Origin: Acidimicrobiales bacterium AG-410-I20
GTDB lineage: Bacteria; Actinomycetota; Acidimicrobiia; Acidimicrobiales; MedAcidi-G1
Length of the DNA stretch: 64,000 bases
Reading direction: 5' to 3'
Assembly (NCBI GenBank): GCA_003215175.1
Contig: QCKS01000004.1
Span: forward strand, 1 to 64,000
Shown here one piece after another: positions 35,123 through 44,064 of this stretch. Under the pieces are notes generated by a model. It was given only the letters and a program-made list of their open reading frames with translations. It had not been told where the DNA came from and did no database searches. The position numbers and the translations under genes are program-made. The stretch's first letter is position 1; the number at the start of each line of letters is the position of its first letter.

Positions 35123-35142
35123 AAAAACCTACGATTTTAGAT

Positions 35143-35472
35143 TTACGTATTTTCTGCAGTCACTTCTTCGTCACTAGGCACTTCTACCCCTTCGGTGTAG
35201 TAAATATGAAGATCAGCAATGACATCTGCGACGCCATTAGATTGACCTGCACCTAGTTCAATGGTGATCACGTTTGCATTAATGTGCACGCCGTCAAAAT
35301 TATCATGTTCAAAAAGACGTCTTGCAAGTTCATCAGCTGGTGTTTCACCTGTTATGTCTTGATCTGGAAGGTACCGCTCATGACCCATGCCAGTTAAGCT
35401 TCGATTGATCTCAAATCGAATGATTCCTTCTCGTGAAGATGCTTTTTCTACAACTGTAATTGGTTGCCCCAT
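35143..35472 (-). CDS. Nfu/NifU N-terminal-domain-like small protein
   Basis: A 109-residue protein. The blocks GIIRFEINRSLTGMGHERY and ARRLFEHDNFDGVHINANVITIEL match the pattern of the Nfu N-terminal domain, which appears in iron-sulphur scaffold proteins and as stand-alone proteins in actinobacteria. There is no CxxC cluster-binding domain, so by itself it would not carry a cluster. The acidic tail is unremarkable. The function is uncertain. Confidence 0.6.
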   Translation of the reverse strand: MGQPITVVEKASSREGIIRFEINRSLTGMGHERYLPDQDITGETPADELARRLFEHDNFDGVHINANVITIELGAGQSNGVADVIADLHIYYTEGVEVPSDEEVTAENT

Positions 35473-35481
35473 ACTGCGAGG

Positions 35482-35907
35482 CTAGCGGACGGCTGGTCTA
35501 TCTCCCCAATTTCTGAACCTAGTTTTTCGGTTATCGCCAGCAAAGTAAAGAAAGGCTCCCAAGAGAACCGATACTAGGGCAAGGATTGAATGGATAAGTT
35601 TGAAACCAAAGTCGTGTTGATTGGCAAATAGAATTCCGGTTCCACGTACTACCCAGAAAGCTGCTGTGCCTAAACCAAATATTCCGGCAAAGCGGGCGGC
35701 TAGCGTACTGCGGTGTTTCCATAATCCAGCCAAGAAGATTAAGGAAATTAGAGATAGGAGGAGAAAGATGACTGCTATGGCTATAACCCACCCTTTTTCA
35801 GAAGCACCCACATCCGTGTCATCTACTAGATTCAGTAACCGATTAGTCCAGATGAATATCGTCCAGATTGTAAGCAACCATAATCGCCTAATAATTTTTG
35901 CCATCAT
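35482..35907 (-). CDS. Small polytopic membrane protein, unknown
   Basis: A ~141-residue protein with four predicted membrane helices (around residues 3-20, 37-58, 73-90 and 98-118) and a basic C-terminal tail. I do not recognise a family. The start is placed at the ATG at 35907. The longer reading to 35937 begins with TTG and has no ribosome site, and the ATG at 35904 is also possible. It sits between rnhB and the Nfu-like gene on the same strand. Confidence 0.55.
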   Translation of the reverse strand: MMAKIIRRLWLLTIWTIFIWTNRLLNLVDDTDVGASEKGWVIAIAVIFLLLSLISLIFLAGLWKHRSTLAARFAGIFGLGTAAFWVVRGTGILFANQHDFGFKLIHSILALVSVLLGAFLYFAGDNRKTRFRNWGDRPAVR

Positions 35908-35949
35908 AAAAAGAGTAGTGAAATTGACAGCGATCAAACAACACTGTTG

Positions 35950-36645
35950 CTAATTGAATAATCTAGGCTCTCCGCTATTTCGAAAACGAGGGGGCTCACC
36001 TATTGGTGGTAAGTCCGCCATAAATTTCCACGATCTTCGATGAAATGTTGTGGCTCCGAATTTAGAAAGGGCTTCGCGATGACGTGGACAGGGGTAACCT
36101 TTGTTGCTTGAAAAAGAGTAATCAGGCCATTTCTTGTCAGCTTCTCGCAGTAAACGATCTCGGCTAACTTTTGCAACAATTGAAGCGGCGGCTATGGAAA
36201 GGCTTGTTGTATCTCCTTTGACGATGGGCTGAGATATTCCTCCTCCTACAAAATCCCAATTCCCGTCAAGTAAGACTTTGTCAGGAGTCAGCTCGAGTGC
36301 TGCAAGCGCTCGTTTAGCAGCCAGTCGCTGTGCATCAGACATTCCAAGTTCATCACATTCATCATTAGACACGTGCCCAACAGCCCAAGCTCTGGCCCAA
36401 TTTGTTATCCGATCGTAAAGTATTTCTCTTTCTTTTTCATTCAGCATTTTAGAGTCCCGGACTCCGGTTATTCTCTTAGTTTGATTAACCACCACAGCTC
36501 CAACAGTTAGTGGTCCTGCCCATGCTCCTTTTCCAACTTCATCCAGCCCAACAATTGTCCCGTAGCCAGAGGCCCATAGGATTTTTTCTGCGGTAACCCC
36601 TGGGGCTTTACCCTGCAGAGCAGCTCTCATTCTCTTTTGATTCAT
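35950..36645 (-). CDS. rnhB: Ribonuclease HII
   Basis: A 231-residue RNase HII, which nicks RNA-DNA hybrids and removes misincorporated ribonucleotides. Catalytic acidic residues are in GLDEVGKGAWAGP (about residues 34-46), in LLDGNWDF (about 121) and near VKGDTTSLSIAAASIVAKVSRD (the conserved D...SIAAASIxAKVxRD block). The usual GRG of the first motif is GKG here. Both ends look complete. It is followed by an unknown 460-residue protein gene encoded 2 bases upstream on the same strand. Confidence 0.93.
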   Translation of the reverse strand: MNQKRMRAALQGKAPGVTAEKILWASGYGTIVGLDEVGKGAWAGPLTVGAVVVNQTKRITGVRDSKMLNEKEREILYDRITNWARAWAVGHVSNDECDELGMSDAQRLAAKRALAALELTPDKVLLDGNWDFVGGGISQPIVKGDTTSLSIAAASIVAKVSRDRLLREADKKWPDYSFSSNKGYPCPRHREALSKFGATTFHRRSWKFMADLPPIGEPPRFRNSGEPRLFN

Positions 36646-36647
36646 TT

Positions 36648-38030
36648 CTAGTTATCTGTGACAGGTGGAGACAATAAAGTTTCCCCTTCTGTCTTGAAAG
36701 TAGAAAATTCTGGATCTAATCCAGAAATAGTAATACGTGGTAGAGAATCTTCATGAGTTTCTATTTCCCATAAAAGGGCGGGGTTCGCTCCATGCCAACG
36801 CACGGCAAAACCTAAGTTGCCCCAGCGAGTTGCAAGATTGTGCGCTTCAAAATCTTCTCCGTACCATGATGGGGGCACAAAATCATGTAGAAGATCAATT
36901 CCGTCTGATGTTTCAAGTACAAGATCACCAAAAGGTTGAAACTCAGAGTGATGAGAGCCTTTGCCTAAACGTTCAAGGTCTTTCGCTCCTTTATTTTCTC
37001 CGATTGCTTTCAGTAGCGACACCAATCCGGCGACTGTTGACTGGCTTAGAATGTCTCTCTTGCCCATAGACCGCACGAGAGGCTCAATTTTTATACTTCT
37101 AGCCGATAAGAAATGTTCAACTCTTCTGTGCCTTACCCATAGTTCAATTGCTGCTTCCAGCCATTGTGTATTCGGTTGGGCAGTTGCTATTCTTTCGGCT
37201 GCGTCATCTGCTAACCCCCAAGCTGCTAAAAGTACGGCATCTTTTGGAGTGGGAGTGGAAAATAACAATTCAATTAGATCTGCATGACTGAGGCCTCCTC
37301 GCTCCCTGTTAGGTAAATTTGTTTTGGCTGCGGGCTCAAGCCGCTGATCCCAGCCTGCTGAGATGCGTGAAAATTCAGGGAAGTCTTCTGGTTTAGGAGA
37401 TTTTTCTTTATCAAAAGATGCAACAAATCTAAGTCCGCTCTTATGAGTTAAAGGGACAATTAGTGCGCCACTTACCTCCTTCTTCTTACTTTTTAGAATG
37501 CGAGGAGTCTCTCGATTCGCTTGCCCTCCAGTAATTACATTTTCAAGACTCTTGAACTCTTCTTGTAATACCCAATAACCAGGTGGTCGATCAACCGTTA
37601 GCCGGGAAAATCCATCGATAACAAGCGAATTTCCTTCTACCTCTAATTGCTTCATTTTTTTAAGAGGTTTTATAACTATTGCTAAGGCAACTGGGGCAGA
37701 TGATTGATTCAAGACCTCTGTGACTACTGAAGGTTTGCGATCTCCGCGACCAATCGAAGCCCAAGTTGTAGCTGTAATTGGCCCTGCGGCGGTAACAAGT
37801 TTGGTTTCAAAAATTGGTGCTGAGCCGACACGGCGATGTGTGTAGACCGTTGCACTCTTAGGTTTATGCCACCTATCTTCCTCTCCGACCCACCACTCAA
37901 TCTGGTAGTCGCCAGAAGGTGGACAAAACGTCCCAGAGCTATCTACCTTTCCGGCATAGCCGCTGTCGATACCTAATCTATTCCCAGCGAAATCATTTAC
38001 TTTTTGTGAGGCCTGGCGAAAAATATTCAT
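36648..38030 (-). CDS. Unknown 460-residue protein
   Basis: I do not recognise this protein. The N-terminal half (to ~250) is rich in beta strands and aromatic residues (DYQIEWWVGEEDRWHKP near residue 43), a middle region (~255-360) is helical, and the C-terminal ~80 residues return to strands (FAVRWHGANPALLWEIE near 415). The two beta-rich ends with conserved-looking Trp could form a sugar-binding or hydrolase-like sandwich, but no catalytic motif is clear. No signal peptide or membrane segment is seen. The gene ends 2 bases before rnhB. Confidence 0.6.
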   Translation of the reverse strand: MNIFRQASQKVNDFAGNRLGIDSGYAGKVDSSGTFCPPSGDYQIEWWVGEEDRWHKPKSATVYTHRRVGSAPIFETKLVTAAGPITATTWASIGRGDRKPSVVTEVLNQSSAPVALAIVIKPLKKMKQLEVEGNSLVIDGFSRLTVDRPPGYWVLQEEFKSLENVITGGQANRETPRILKSKKKEVSGALIVPLTHKSGLRFVASFDKEKSPKPEDFPEFSRISAGWDQRLEPAAKTNLPNRERGGLSHADLIELLFSTPTPKDAVLLAAWGLADDAAERIATAQPNTQWLEAAIELWVRHRRVEHFLSARSIKIEPLVRSMGKRDILSQSTVAGLVSLLKAIGENKGAKDLERLGKGSHHSEFQPFGDLVLETSDGIDLLHDFVPPSWYGEDFEAHNLATRWGNLGFAVRWHGANPALLWEIETHEDSLPRITISGLDPEFSTFKTEGETLLSPPVTDN

Positions 38031-38143
38031 GACGATAACTGCGAGATATCTTAGTCATGTCTTTCTGCGTAAACGAAAAGTTTGACAACGATCTTCATTA
38101 TTTTTGAGAACTCAATATCTGAGATCGTGACATTAATTTAATA

Positions 38144-38746
38144 ATGCTGGTCCTCTCCGCTTTGCCCTCTACAATCCTCGTTGTGACTAATTCAGTTTTT
38201 GTGCTTATTCCTTTGAAGGCATTTAACGTGGCCAAACTTCGACTTGCAGAAGTCATGACAGAAGACGAACGCGTTGAACTAGCAAAAAAGATGGCTGAGA
38301 TAGTGATTGAAGCCGCAAAGCCTCTCCCAGTTGTAATCGTTTGTGACGATGAAGACGTGGCCGCTTGGGCTCTTACTCAAGAAACGAAAGTAATTTGGGC
38401 TGATCGTCCTGGGTTAAACAATGCAGTACAAATTGGAGTAAATACTCTAACTGAACAAGGTGTGGAGAAAGTAATTATCGCCCATGGAGATTTACCAAAA
38501 GCTATTCGCCTCTCCCACTGTGCTGATTTCAACGGAATTACCTTTGTTCCGGATCGGCATAAAGACGGGACACCTGTTCTAGTAATTCCAACTGGATTGG
38601 ACTTCAATTTTTTCTATGGTCCGGATTCTTACGCTCTCCATATCGCTGAAGCGGAGCGCTTAAGCGTTCCATGGAGGAGCCTCTTCGATCTTGAGTTGAG
38701 TCATGACGTAGATGAGCCAGAAGATCTTGACGGAATTAACTTCTAA
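38144..38746 (+). CDS. fbiD: 2-phospho-L-lactate/phosphoenolpyruvate guanylyltransferase (F420 biosynthesis)
   Basis: A 200-residue CofC/FbiD-type nucleotidyltransferase. Typical blocks are IPLKAFNVAKLRLAEVM (GTP-binding N-terminal motif), HGDLPKA (metal and guanine site) and PDRHKDGTPVLVIP, then the DVDEPEDL end. It makes the GPPG- or EPPG-type intermediate that donates the side chain of coenzyme F420. The ATG at 38144 gives an extra hydrophobic ~13-residue leader. The GTG at 38183 starts right before the conserved motif and may be the true start. It fits the many F420-family enzymes in this window. Confidence 0.87.
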   Translation: MLVLSALPSTILVVTNSVFVLIPLKAFNVAKLRLAEVMTEDERVELAKKMAEIVIEAAKPLPVVIVCDDEDVAAWALTQETKVIWADRPGLNNAVQIGVNTLTEQGVEKVIIAHGDLPKAIRLSHCADFNGITFVPDRHKDGTPVLVIPTGLDFNFFYGPDSYALHIAEAERLSVPWRSLFDLELSHDVDEPEDLDGINF

Positions 38747-38781
38747 TTTTGTTCTTTAGGCGTATCAACACATAGGTGTGA

Positions 38782-38787
38782 TAGAAC
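38782..38787 (+). promoter_or_regulatory. Candidate -10 element of a leaderless HD-protein transcript
   Basis: TAGAAC ends 7 bases before the ATG at 38795, and no ribosome binding site precedes that ATG. The arrangement matches the hexamer spacing seen at 12006, 31756, 40981, 61089 and 62552. Confidence 0.3.
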
Positions 38788-38794
38788 TACGTAC

Positions 38795-39367
38795 ATGGAA
38801 CACGTGAGTTTTACCCACATGGAGCATGGAACTGCTGAAGACTACACATTAATTGATTCTCAATTCAAGAAACACGTATCGAGCCATCTTCCTGACTATT
38901 TGATGGAAATTTTACGATCAATGGCCGGACCTACTTTTGGTTACCAAATTGACCGTTATCGGCATTCATTGCAGAGCGCTACAAGAGCACTAAAAAATAA
39001 CGAAAGCGACGAAATGATTGTTGCTGCTCTTCTTCATGATGTTGGTGATCCAATAGCGCCAGCAAACCATTCTGCGGTAGCTGCAGAAATTCTGAAACCT
39101 TATGTTGATGATCGAATTTTTTGGATCATCCGTCATCATGGCGTGTTCCAAGGTTATTACTACTTCCATCACTTAGGCGGAGATCGTGATGCTAGAGATA
39201 TTTTCCGGGAACACGAATGGTTTGATGACTGTGCCTACTTCTGCCACGAATATGATCAAAATTGTTTTGATCCGAATTACAACGAAATGCCATTAGAGGA
39301 GTTCGCTCCCCTCGTCTACGACGTGTTCAATCGTCCAAGCCGATTTGAAGGATTCGAGTTAGCTTAA
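38795..39367 (+). CDS. HD-domain protein (phosphohydrolase or PhnZ/MIOX-like oxygenase)
   Basis: A 190-residue HD-superfamily protein. Metal ligands are His in RYRHSLQSA (about residue 50), the LLHDVGD pair (about 80-83), His in NHSAVAAE and IRHHG (about 111), and a late Asp in CHEYDQNCFDPNY (about 153). The long acidic and aromatic C-terminus and the first YRHSLQ block recall the HD oxygenases PhnZ and myo-inositol oxygenase rather than simple nucleotidases. Which activity applies cannot be decided by reading. No phosphonate genes are adjacent. Its end overlaps the convergent membrane protein gene by 9 bases. Confidence 0.72.
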   Translation: MEHVSFTHMEHGTAEDYTLIDSQFKKHVSSHLPDYLMEILRSMAGPTFGYQIDRYRHSLQSATRALKNNESDEMIVAALLHDVGDPIAPANHSAVAAEILKPYVDDRIFWIIRHHGVFQGYYYFHHLGGDRDARDIFREHEWFDDCAYFCHEYDQNCFDPNYNEMPLEEFAPLVYDVFNRPSRFEGFELA

Positions 39368-40012
39368 ACCGCGACGTTTTTTGTCAGCGTTTTCCAATGA
39401 ATCAGTAATGCTGGTAAATCCATCAATTTTTTTCAACGCTCTATTCAAATAAAAGAGTGATCCCAAAATCACAGCGGTAGCCGCCGGCCAACCAACAAGG
39501 GCCCGAATTATTAGATAGCCGTCTACTGAGGTTTGACGGAAAAGCCAGATATCCCATGCGGAAGTGATGAATTGCCATACACCTGCAACAACAGTTAACC
39601 GTGATGTTGCTCGTCTATATATTTCATGATTCCGTATAGTTTTATCAAAAGGAATGACGTAATGCATAAAACGTTGCGCAAATGATTGTTGAGTGAAAAT
39701 GGTTGCAATTAAAGCTGCTCCTATTAGTGCTTTAGTTCCTATTCCAATCCCAAAGTAAACAGCTTCGGAGTCGGTGATTATGCCAATAACTCCACGGATA
39801 ATTAAGTAGGAAATGAGAATGGGTAGATATCTCCCAATCATTTCTCCTCGCCTGTACCGACTTACTACAGCTTTTATTCCCCAAAGAGTGGCTCCAATAA
39901 CCGCCCATGTAAGGCCTAAGAATCGATTAAGAACTATGAAAATGATGATTGGCAATACGGAATCTAAATTCCGATTTGAGTTAGGTTGAATTTCGCCTTG
40001 GGGATGGTTCAT
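39359..40012 (-). CDS. DUF3159-like membrane protein
   Basis: A 217-residue protein with about five to six membrane segments. VLPIIIFIVLNRFLGLTWAV, followed by SRYRRGEMIGRYLP, is the start typical of actinobacterial DUF3159 proteins. Its function is unknown; distant relatives include VC0807-type membrane proteins. The ATG overlaps the stop of the upstream NUDIX gene by 4 bases, so the two are co-translated. Confidence 0.7.
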   Translation of the reverse strand: MNHPQGEIQPNSNRNLDSVLPIIIFIVLNRFLGLTWAVIGATLWGIKAVVSRYRRGEMIGRYLPILISYLIIRGVIGIITDSEAVYFGIGIGTKALIGAALIATIFTQQSFAQRFMHYVIPFDKTIRNHEIYRRATSRLTVVAGVWQFITSAWDIWLFRQTSVDGYLIIRALVGWPAATAVILGSLFYLNRALKKIDGFTSITDSLENADKKRRGLS

Positions 40013-40812
40013 GTTCTTAAACTCTCATTGAATGGAGGTAGCCATACCCATCCGAGGCTATCTATCAAAGACGGGTTCTCATAATCTGTATCTTCGGGGA
40101 AGTAAACCTGCTCAGACCATTCGTCTCCGATTCGCACTCTTTGTCGAGGGTTCTTATTTTGTGCAACTTCCATGACGTCTCTGGCTAATGGATAATTCTC
40201 TAGCCGTTGCAGTATTGAACGTGTAGGCGAAATCATTGTAAGGGAACCATTTCTCCAATCGTCAAGCAATTCAGAAGGTCTTGCCCAGGTTGCCTCAGTT
40301 GCTTCATACCCATCAACGATTGGGATTGTCTCGGTGTCGACAGAGGCTACGAAGAAGTAGGTGTCGTATCTTCGTGGGCTCGGTGCGGGAGTTATCCAGC
40401 GGCTAATTGGGTGAATTTTGGTCAAATCTAAGTTTTCTTTACCCTCTAAGAGGTCTATTAGAAACACCTCATTTTTTTCAAGTTTTTGGCGGTTTTCAAG
40501 TAAATGTTGACTTTTAACCCCGACCAAAATTCCAACTTCTTCTATTGTCTCACGTACTGCTGCTATGAAATATGCGAGTCCGTCTTGATCTACTTCTAAT
40601 CTTTTGTTTGCTTCTTCAAGAATTAGTCCGTCTACCATTGTGGCCCAACGACGATCTCGGTCACTATCTTCAACTACTCCGCCAGGAAAAACGGTATACC
40701 CGGGAGCGAATTCAAGTTTTTCACTTCGGCGAATGGTAAGCACGTGTAAATCAGGTTGATCGCTGAGCAGGACCATTGTAGAAGCGGGTCTGGGAATCAC
40801 GTGTTCGTTCAT
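40009..40812 (-). CDS. NUDIX hydrolase (NUDT19-like)
   Basis: A 267-residue NUDIX protein. The first part of the box is FPGGVVEDSD (about residue 41) and the REx2EExG core is AAVRETIEEVGILVG (about 87-101). The ~35-residue insertion between the two parts is characteristic of the NUDT19/RP2-type branch, which cleaves CoA derivatives. CoA or acyl-CoA is therefore a candidate substrate, though other nucleoside diphosphate derivatives are possible. It is co-translated with the DUF3159-like gene. Confidence 0.82.
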   Translation of the reverse strand: MNEHVIPRPASTMVLLSDQPDLHVLTIRRSEKLEFAPGYTVFPGGVVEDSDRDRRWATMVDGLILEEANKRLEVDQDGLAYFIAAVRETIEEVGILVGVKSQHLLENRQKLEKNEVFLIDLLEGKENLDLTKIHPISRWITPAPSPRRYDTYFFVASVDTETIPIVDGYEATEATWARPSELLDDWRNGSLTMISPTRSILQRLENYPLARDVMEVAQNKNPRQRVRIGDEWSEQVYFPEDTDYENPSLIDSLGWVWLPPFNESLRT

Positions 40813-40968
40813 GAGGAAATAGATTTCTGATTTGCCACTCCAAATATTGTTTCTTGGTGGTCTTTATTTGTTGAAATCACGTGATGCCTTTAAGTCAGTA
40901 TTTCTTGAATCTATAAGGTTTGCTTGAAAAAAATATGTCCCAACACTACTTAGATCCTCTAGACATGC

Positions 40969-40974
40969 GATTCT
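40969..40974 (+). promoter_or_regulatory. Candidate -10 element of a leaderless PAC2 transcript
   Basis: GATTCT ends exactly 6 bases before the ATG at 40981, with no ribosome binding site. The 168-base gap between this gene and the divergent NUDIX gene holds AT-rich sequence but nothing else I can identify. Confidence 0.35.
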
Positions 40975-40980
40975 GTATAC

Positions 40981-41856
40981 ATGACTGAATTGAGATGGGA
41001 TTTAGATCTTCAATCAAATGTGGATTTAGACCGGCCAGTATTGGCTGTAGCTTTTAGGGGACTTTTTGATGCTTCTGGGGCTGCCACTTCAGCTCTTGAG
41101 TGGATTAGTGATTACTTCCCAACTACTAAATTGGGGCATATCGATCCAGAAACTTTTTTTGATTTCACACAGGAAAGGCCGACTGTTTCTTTTGGAGAGA
41201 ATGGGGGCAGAGAACTGCATTGGCCAGCAAATGAAATAGTTGCCGTTAAGACGCCTGACGGACAGAGGGATCTGGTTGTGATAGCTGGGGTTGAGCCGCA
41301 TTTACGGTGGCGAACATTTTCAGCGGCTCTAGCAGAAATTGCTGAAGAAATTAGGGCTGAAACGGTAACGACGCTAGGTTCGATGATTGGGATGATCCCT
41401 CATACTCGTCCACTCACCGTCATTGGAAGTTCTACGAACAATGATTTGGCGGAAAGACTTGGTTTGAATCGCCCTTCGTATCAAGGGCCGACTGGTTTGG
41501 TTGGGGCGCTACACGACACTCTAGATAAAGCAGGGATACCTGTTCTTTCTTTGAGGGTGTCAGTACCGCATTACATCCCGGATGCGCCAAATCCAAAAGC
41601 AACTCGTTCTCTTCTGAGGCGGTTTGAAATGGTTACTGGTATAGACACTGGTTATGCGGGATTAGATTCTGATGCTTCTGATTGGGAGAAACGTGTAGAT
41701 GAAGCAGTTGCGGGAGATCCAGAGATCACTGCTTATGTTCAGCGCCTTGAAATGCAGTCAGATCAGTTGGAAGAATCTATGCCTTCGGGCGATGATCTTG
41801 CTGCAGAATTTGAAGCTTTTTTACGCGATCACAATAGATCGAACGGCGACAGCTAA
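40981..41856 (+). CDS. PAC2-family protein (proteasome assembly chaperone-like)
   Basis: A 291-residue member of the PAC2 family found throughout actinobacteria. Family blocks are AFRGLFDASGAATSALEW near residue 25, VVIAGVEPHLRWRTF near 95, GLVGALHDTLDKAGIP near 170, and the C-terminal LLRRFEMVTGIDTGY. The name comes from similarity to proteasome assembly chaperones, and its exact bacterial role is unproven. A MDMPI-family gene follows 25 bases downstream on the same strand. Confidence 0.85.
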   Translation: MTELRWDLDLQSNVDLDRPVLAVAFRGLFDASGAATSALEWISDYFPTTKLGHIDPETFFDFTQERPTVSFGENGGRELHWPANEIVAVKTPDGQRDLVVIAGVEPHLRWRTFSAALAEIAEEIRAETVTTLGSMIGMIPHTRPLTVIGSSTNNDLAERLGLNRPSYQGPTGLVGALHDTLDKAGIPVLSLRVSVPHYIPDAPNPKATRSLLRRFEMVTGIDTGYAGLDSDASDWEKRVDEAVAGDPEITAYVQRLEMQSDQLEESMPSGDDLAAEFEAFLRDHNRSNGDS

Positions 41857-41881
41857 AAAAGGGAAATAGGAGGTTTTACTC

Positions 41882-42601
41882 GTGAGGGAAGACTATACAT
41901 ATGCGCTTGAGAGGGATATGAATGCTTTAGTTGCTGCTTGTCTTGAGGATCCAGAAGCTCGTGTTTCTGCGTGTCCTGATTGGGATAATGCTGCTCTTTT
42001 GAATCATGTAATCGGAGTCTGGCTTTTTGCTAATGCTCAAGTCAAAGCTACTAATCCAGAGAAACCAACTCGGCCAGAAATTATTGAAGGACTAAATGAT
42101 CTAGATTTGAAAGCTAAAGCACATATTGCGAGCAGTAATCTTTATGAATCTCTAGCACTATGTGATCCAACTCAACCTGCTTGGAATTGGTCTCCGGACT
42201 TAACGTGTGCTTTCTGGTTAAGACGTATGGCTCATGAAACTGCTATTCATCGGTGGGATGCAGAGACTGCCATTGGTAAGGAAGCAGGGCTTGATCCTGA
42301 ACTGTCTTTAGATACTGTGGCTGAAGTTGTTGAAGTAATGATGCAATTTCAATTCAGTGGACCAATCACTGAATTCCCAAGTGGATCTCTCCATTTGCAC
42401 TGCACGGATGCTGATGGAGAATGGTTACTTACCTCTTCTGGTTCTGATCTAGTGGTAACTAATGAGCATGCTAAAGCTGATGTGGCTGCACGAGGTGAAG
42501 CTGCGAACCTCGCGCTATGGCTTTGGAATCGAGGAGATGCTGGCGTGGAGTTTTTTGGAGATGAGGAGCTACTAAGATCTTGGGCTTCTCTGGCTCCTTA
42601 A
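41882..42601 (+). CDS. Maleylpyruvate isomerase family (mycothiol-dependent) protein
   Basis: A 239-residue DinB/MDMPI-fold protein. The metal-binding pattern is His in LLNHVIGVW (about residue 40) plus [11 protein letters not shown] (about 120-130), typical of mycothiol-dependent isomerase relatives in actinobacteria (TIGR03083-like). A C-terminal SCP2-like domain follows (from ~150). It would transfer or isomerise with mycothiol as cofactor, on an unknown substrate. AGGAGG stands 8 bases before its GTG start at 41882. It is convergent and overlaps msrA by 4 bases. Confidence 0.82.
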   Translation: MREDYTYALERDMNALVAACLEDPEARVSACPDWDNAALLNHVIGVWLFANAQVKATNPEKPTRPEIIEGLNDLDLKAKAHIASSNLYESLALCDPTQPAWNWSPDLTCAFWLRRMAHETAIHRWDAETAIGKEAGLDPELSLDTVAEVVEVMMQFQFSGPITEFPSGSLHLHCTDADGEWLLTSSGSDLVVTNEHAKADVAARGEAANLALWLWNRGDAGVEFFGDEELLRSWASLAP

Positions 42602-43233
42602 CCAGATATTCCTACTGGGCAAGCGACACCTGTCCCTCCAATTCCACAGTATCCCCATGGAACTCGAGCAAGGTACTGCTGGTGAGCTCTTTCGGCGTAG
42701 AAGAAAGTGTCTAACTCTTGAATTTCAGTTGTAATTGTTCCATAACCAGCAGCTGATAGAGCTTCACTATAGGAAGCCTTTGTGATTTGAGCTTTCTCGG
42801 ATTGTTCAACACTGTTGAAGTAGATTCCTGAACGATATTGCGTCCCGATGTCGTTTCCTTGACGCATCCCTTGAGTAGGGTCGTGGTTCTCCCAAAAGAT
42901 GGCAAGAATCTCTTCCAGTGAGATGATTAGAGGGTCAAATACCACTAGAACTACTTCTGTGTGTCCGGTTAAACCAGTGCACACTTCCTCATACGTTGGA
43001 TTAGGTGTTACGCCTCCGGCGTATCCAACAGCTGTGACCCAAACCCCGGGGGTTTCCCAAAATTTTCTTTCTGCTCCCCAAAAACATCCCATGGCCACTA
43101 CAAGAGTTTCGGTTCCTTCTGGGAATGGTCCGACTAGGCTCTGCCCATTTACTATATGGGGGTCAACTACAGTGATTGGCTCGGCTCTCCCTGGTAGAGC
43201 TTCATCTGCGCTAGGGGGTGTTAGACGTTTCAT
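42598..43233 (-). CDS. msrA: Peptide methionine sulfoxide reductase A
   Basis: A 211-residue MsrA, which reduces methionine-S-sulfoxide in proteins. The active-site block [12 protein letters not shown] (Cys about residue 51) is canonical, followed by [18 protein letters not shown] and HTEVVLV. C-terminal cysteines in [14 protein letters not shown] could act as resolving residues. No MsrB gene is visible nearby. The ~35 residues before the core form an unremarkable N-terminal extension. Confidence 0.94.
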   Translation of the reverse strand: MKRLTPPSADEALPGRAEPITVVDPHIVNGQSLVGPFPEGTETLVVAMGCFWGAERKFWETPGVWVTAVGYAGGVTPNPTYEEVCTGLTGHTEVVLVVFDPLIISLEEILAIFWENHDPTQGMRQGNDIGTQYRSGIYFNSVEQSEKAQITKASYSEALSAAGYGTITTEIQELDTFFYAERAHQQYLARVPWGYCGIGGTGVACPVGISG

Positions 43234-43244
43234 TCAAATTCCTT

Positions 43245-44054
43245 TTATACCGTGAAAGCTAAATTTTCGGATATCTGCTTGCCTAGTTCTTGGTCTCCTT
43301 CTATGACGAGTCGTCCATCTTCCAAATATTGAGCAGCGGAGTTGCGCCCCCCTGTAAGTGCCAAGAAGTCTGTAGAAGTAAGAGTTAAAGAAACTGTAGG
43401 TTCTCCTTCGAAGTGGTCCACCAATTGGGCTTTTTCTTCAACTTGAACGTTTAATGTTCGTTCTATTGGTCCGGTAAGACAAATTTCAATACAACTCCCT
43501 TCAGGTGCTTTACCACGCTTACCGACGATATATCCAATGGCTTCAACTACTTCTTGAACAGAAATTTCTGCCGATTTTCCATCTTCATCCCCCGGTTTAC
43601 CGAGAGGTTCGCGACAGTCTTGTAGGTGCAACCAAGAGTCATAGATCCGTATCTGCATAAATCGTCCATAGGGTGCCTCTCCGGCGGGGGTCCAACCTAC
43701 TTTTGTAAATTGCTCTTCTTCTAGATTGCGTAGAACTTCAATTCGCTCGGAAGTAATTTCCTTGAAAGCTTCTAATACCTCAGCGCCCGAATAGTTTCTA
43801 AATGATTCGACCCAATGCTCATTTGCCGTGCCGATGGGGTTACGAATATGCTCACCCACTGGCGAATTTTCTGGAGCAGGATTTCCAGCCAACATATTCT
43901 CTGTGCCGGCAATATGAGAAAGATTGTCTTTAACGGTCCAACCTGGACATCGACTAGAAGTAAGCCATTCTTCTTCGGAGAGTTCTGAACCAAAATTCTC
44001 CCAAGCTGCCCAAACTTCTTCAAGTCCTTCAATAATGTCTTTTTTCTGGATCAT
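43245..44054 (-). CDS. MDMPI-family protein with SCP2-like C-terminal domain
   Basis: A 269-residue protein with an N-terminal mycothiol-isomerase-type helical bundle and a C-terminal SCP2-like domain. The first ligand is in NLSHIAGTE (about residue 45) and the later ligands in RIYDSWLHLQDCRE (about 135). The second domain starts about residue 175 and contains VSLTLTSTDFLALTGG. It is a TIGR03083-type actinobacterial family protein of unknown substrate. It lies 10 bases after the thioredoxin-fold gene in the same minus-strand run, and both are linked to mycothiol by family. Confidence 0.82.
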   Translation of the reverse strand: MIQKKDIIEGLEEVWAAWENFGSELSEEEWLTSSRCPGWTVKDNLSHIAGTENMLAGNPAPENSPVGEHIRNPIGTANEHWVESFRNYSGAEVLEAFKEITSERIEVLRNLEEEQFTKVGWTPAGEAPYGRFMQIRIYDSWLHLQDCREPLGKPGDEDGKSAEISVQEVVEAIGYIVGKRGKAPEGSCIEICLTGPIERTLNVQVEEKAQLVDHFEGEPTVSLTLTSTDFLALTGGRNSAAQYLEDGRLVIEGDQELGKQISENLAFTV

Positions 44055-44064
44055 AAATTTGCTC

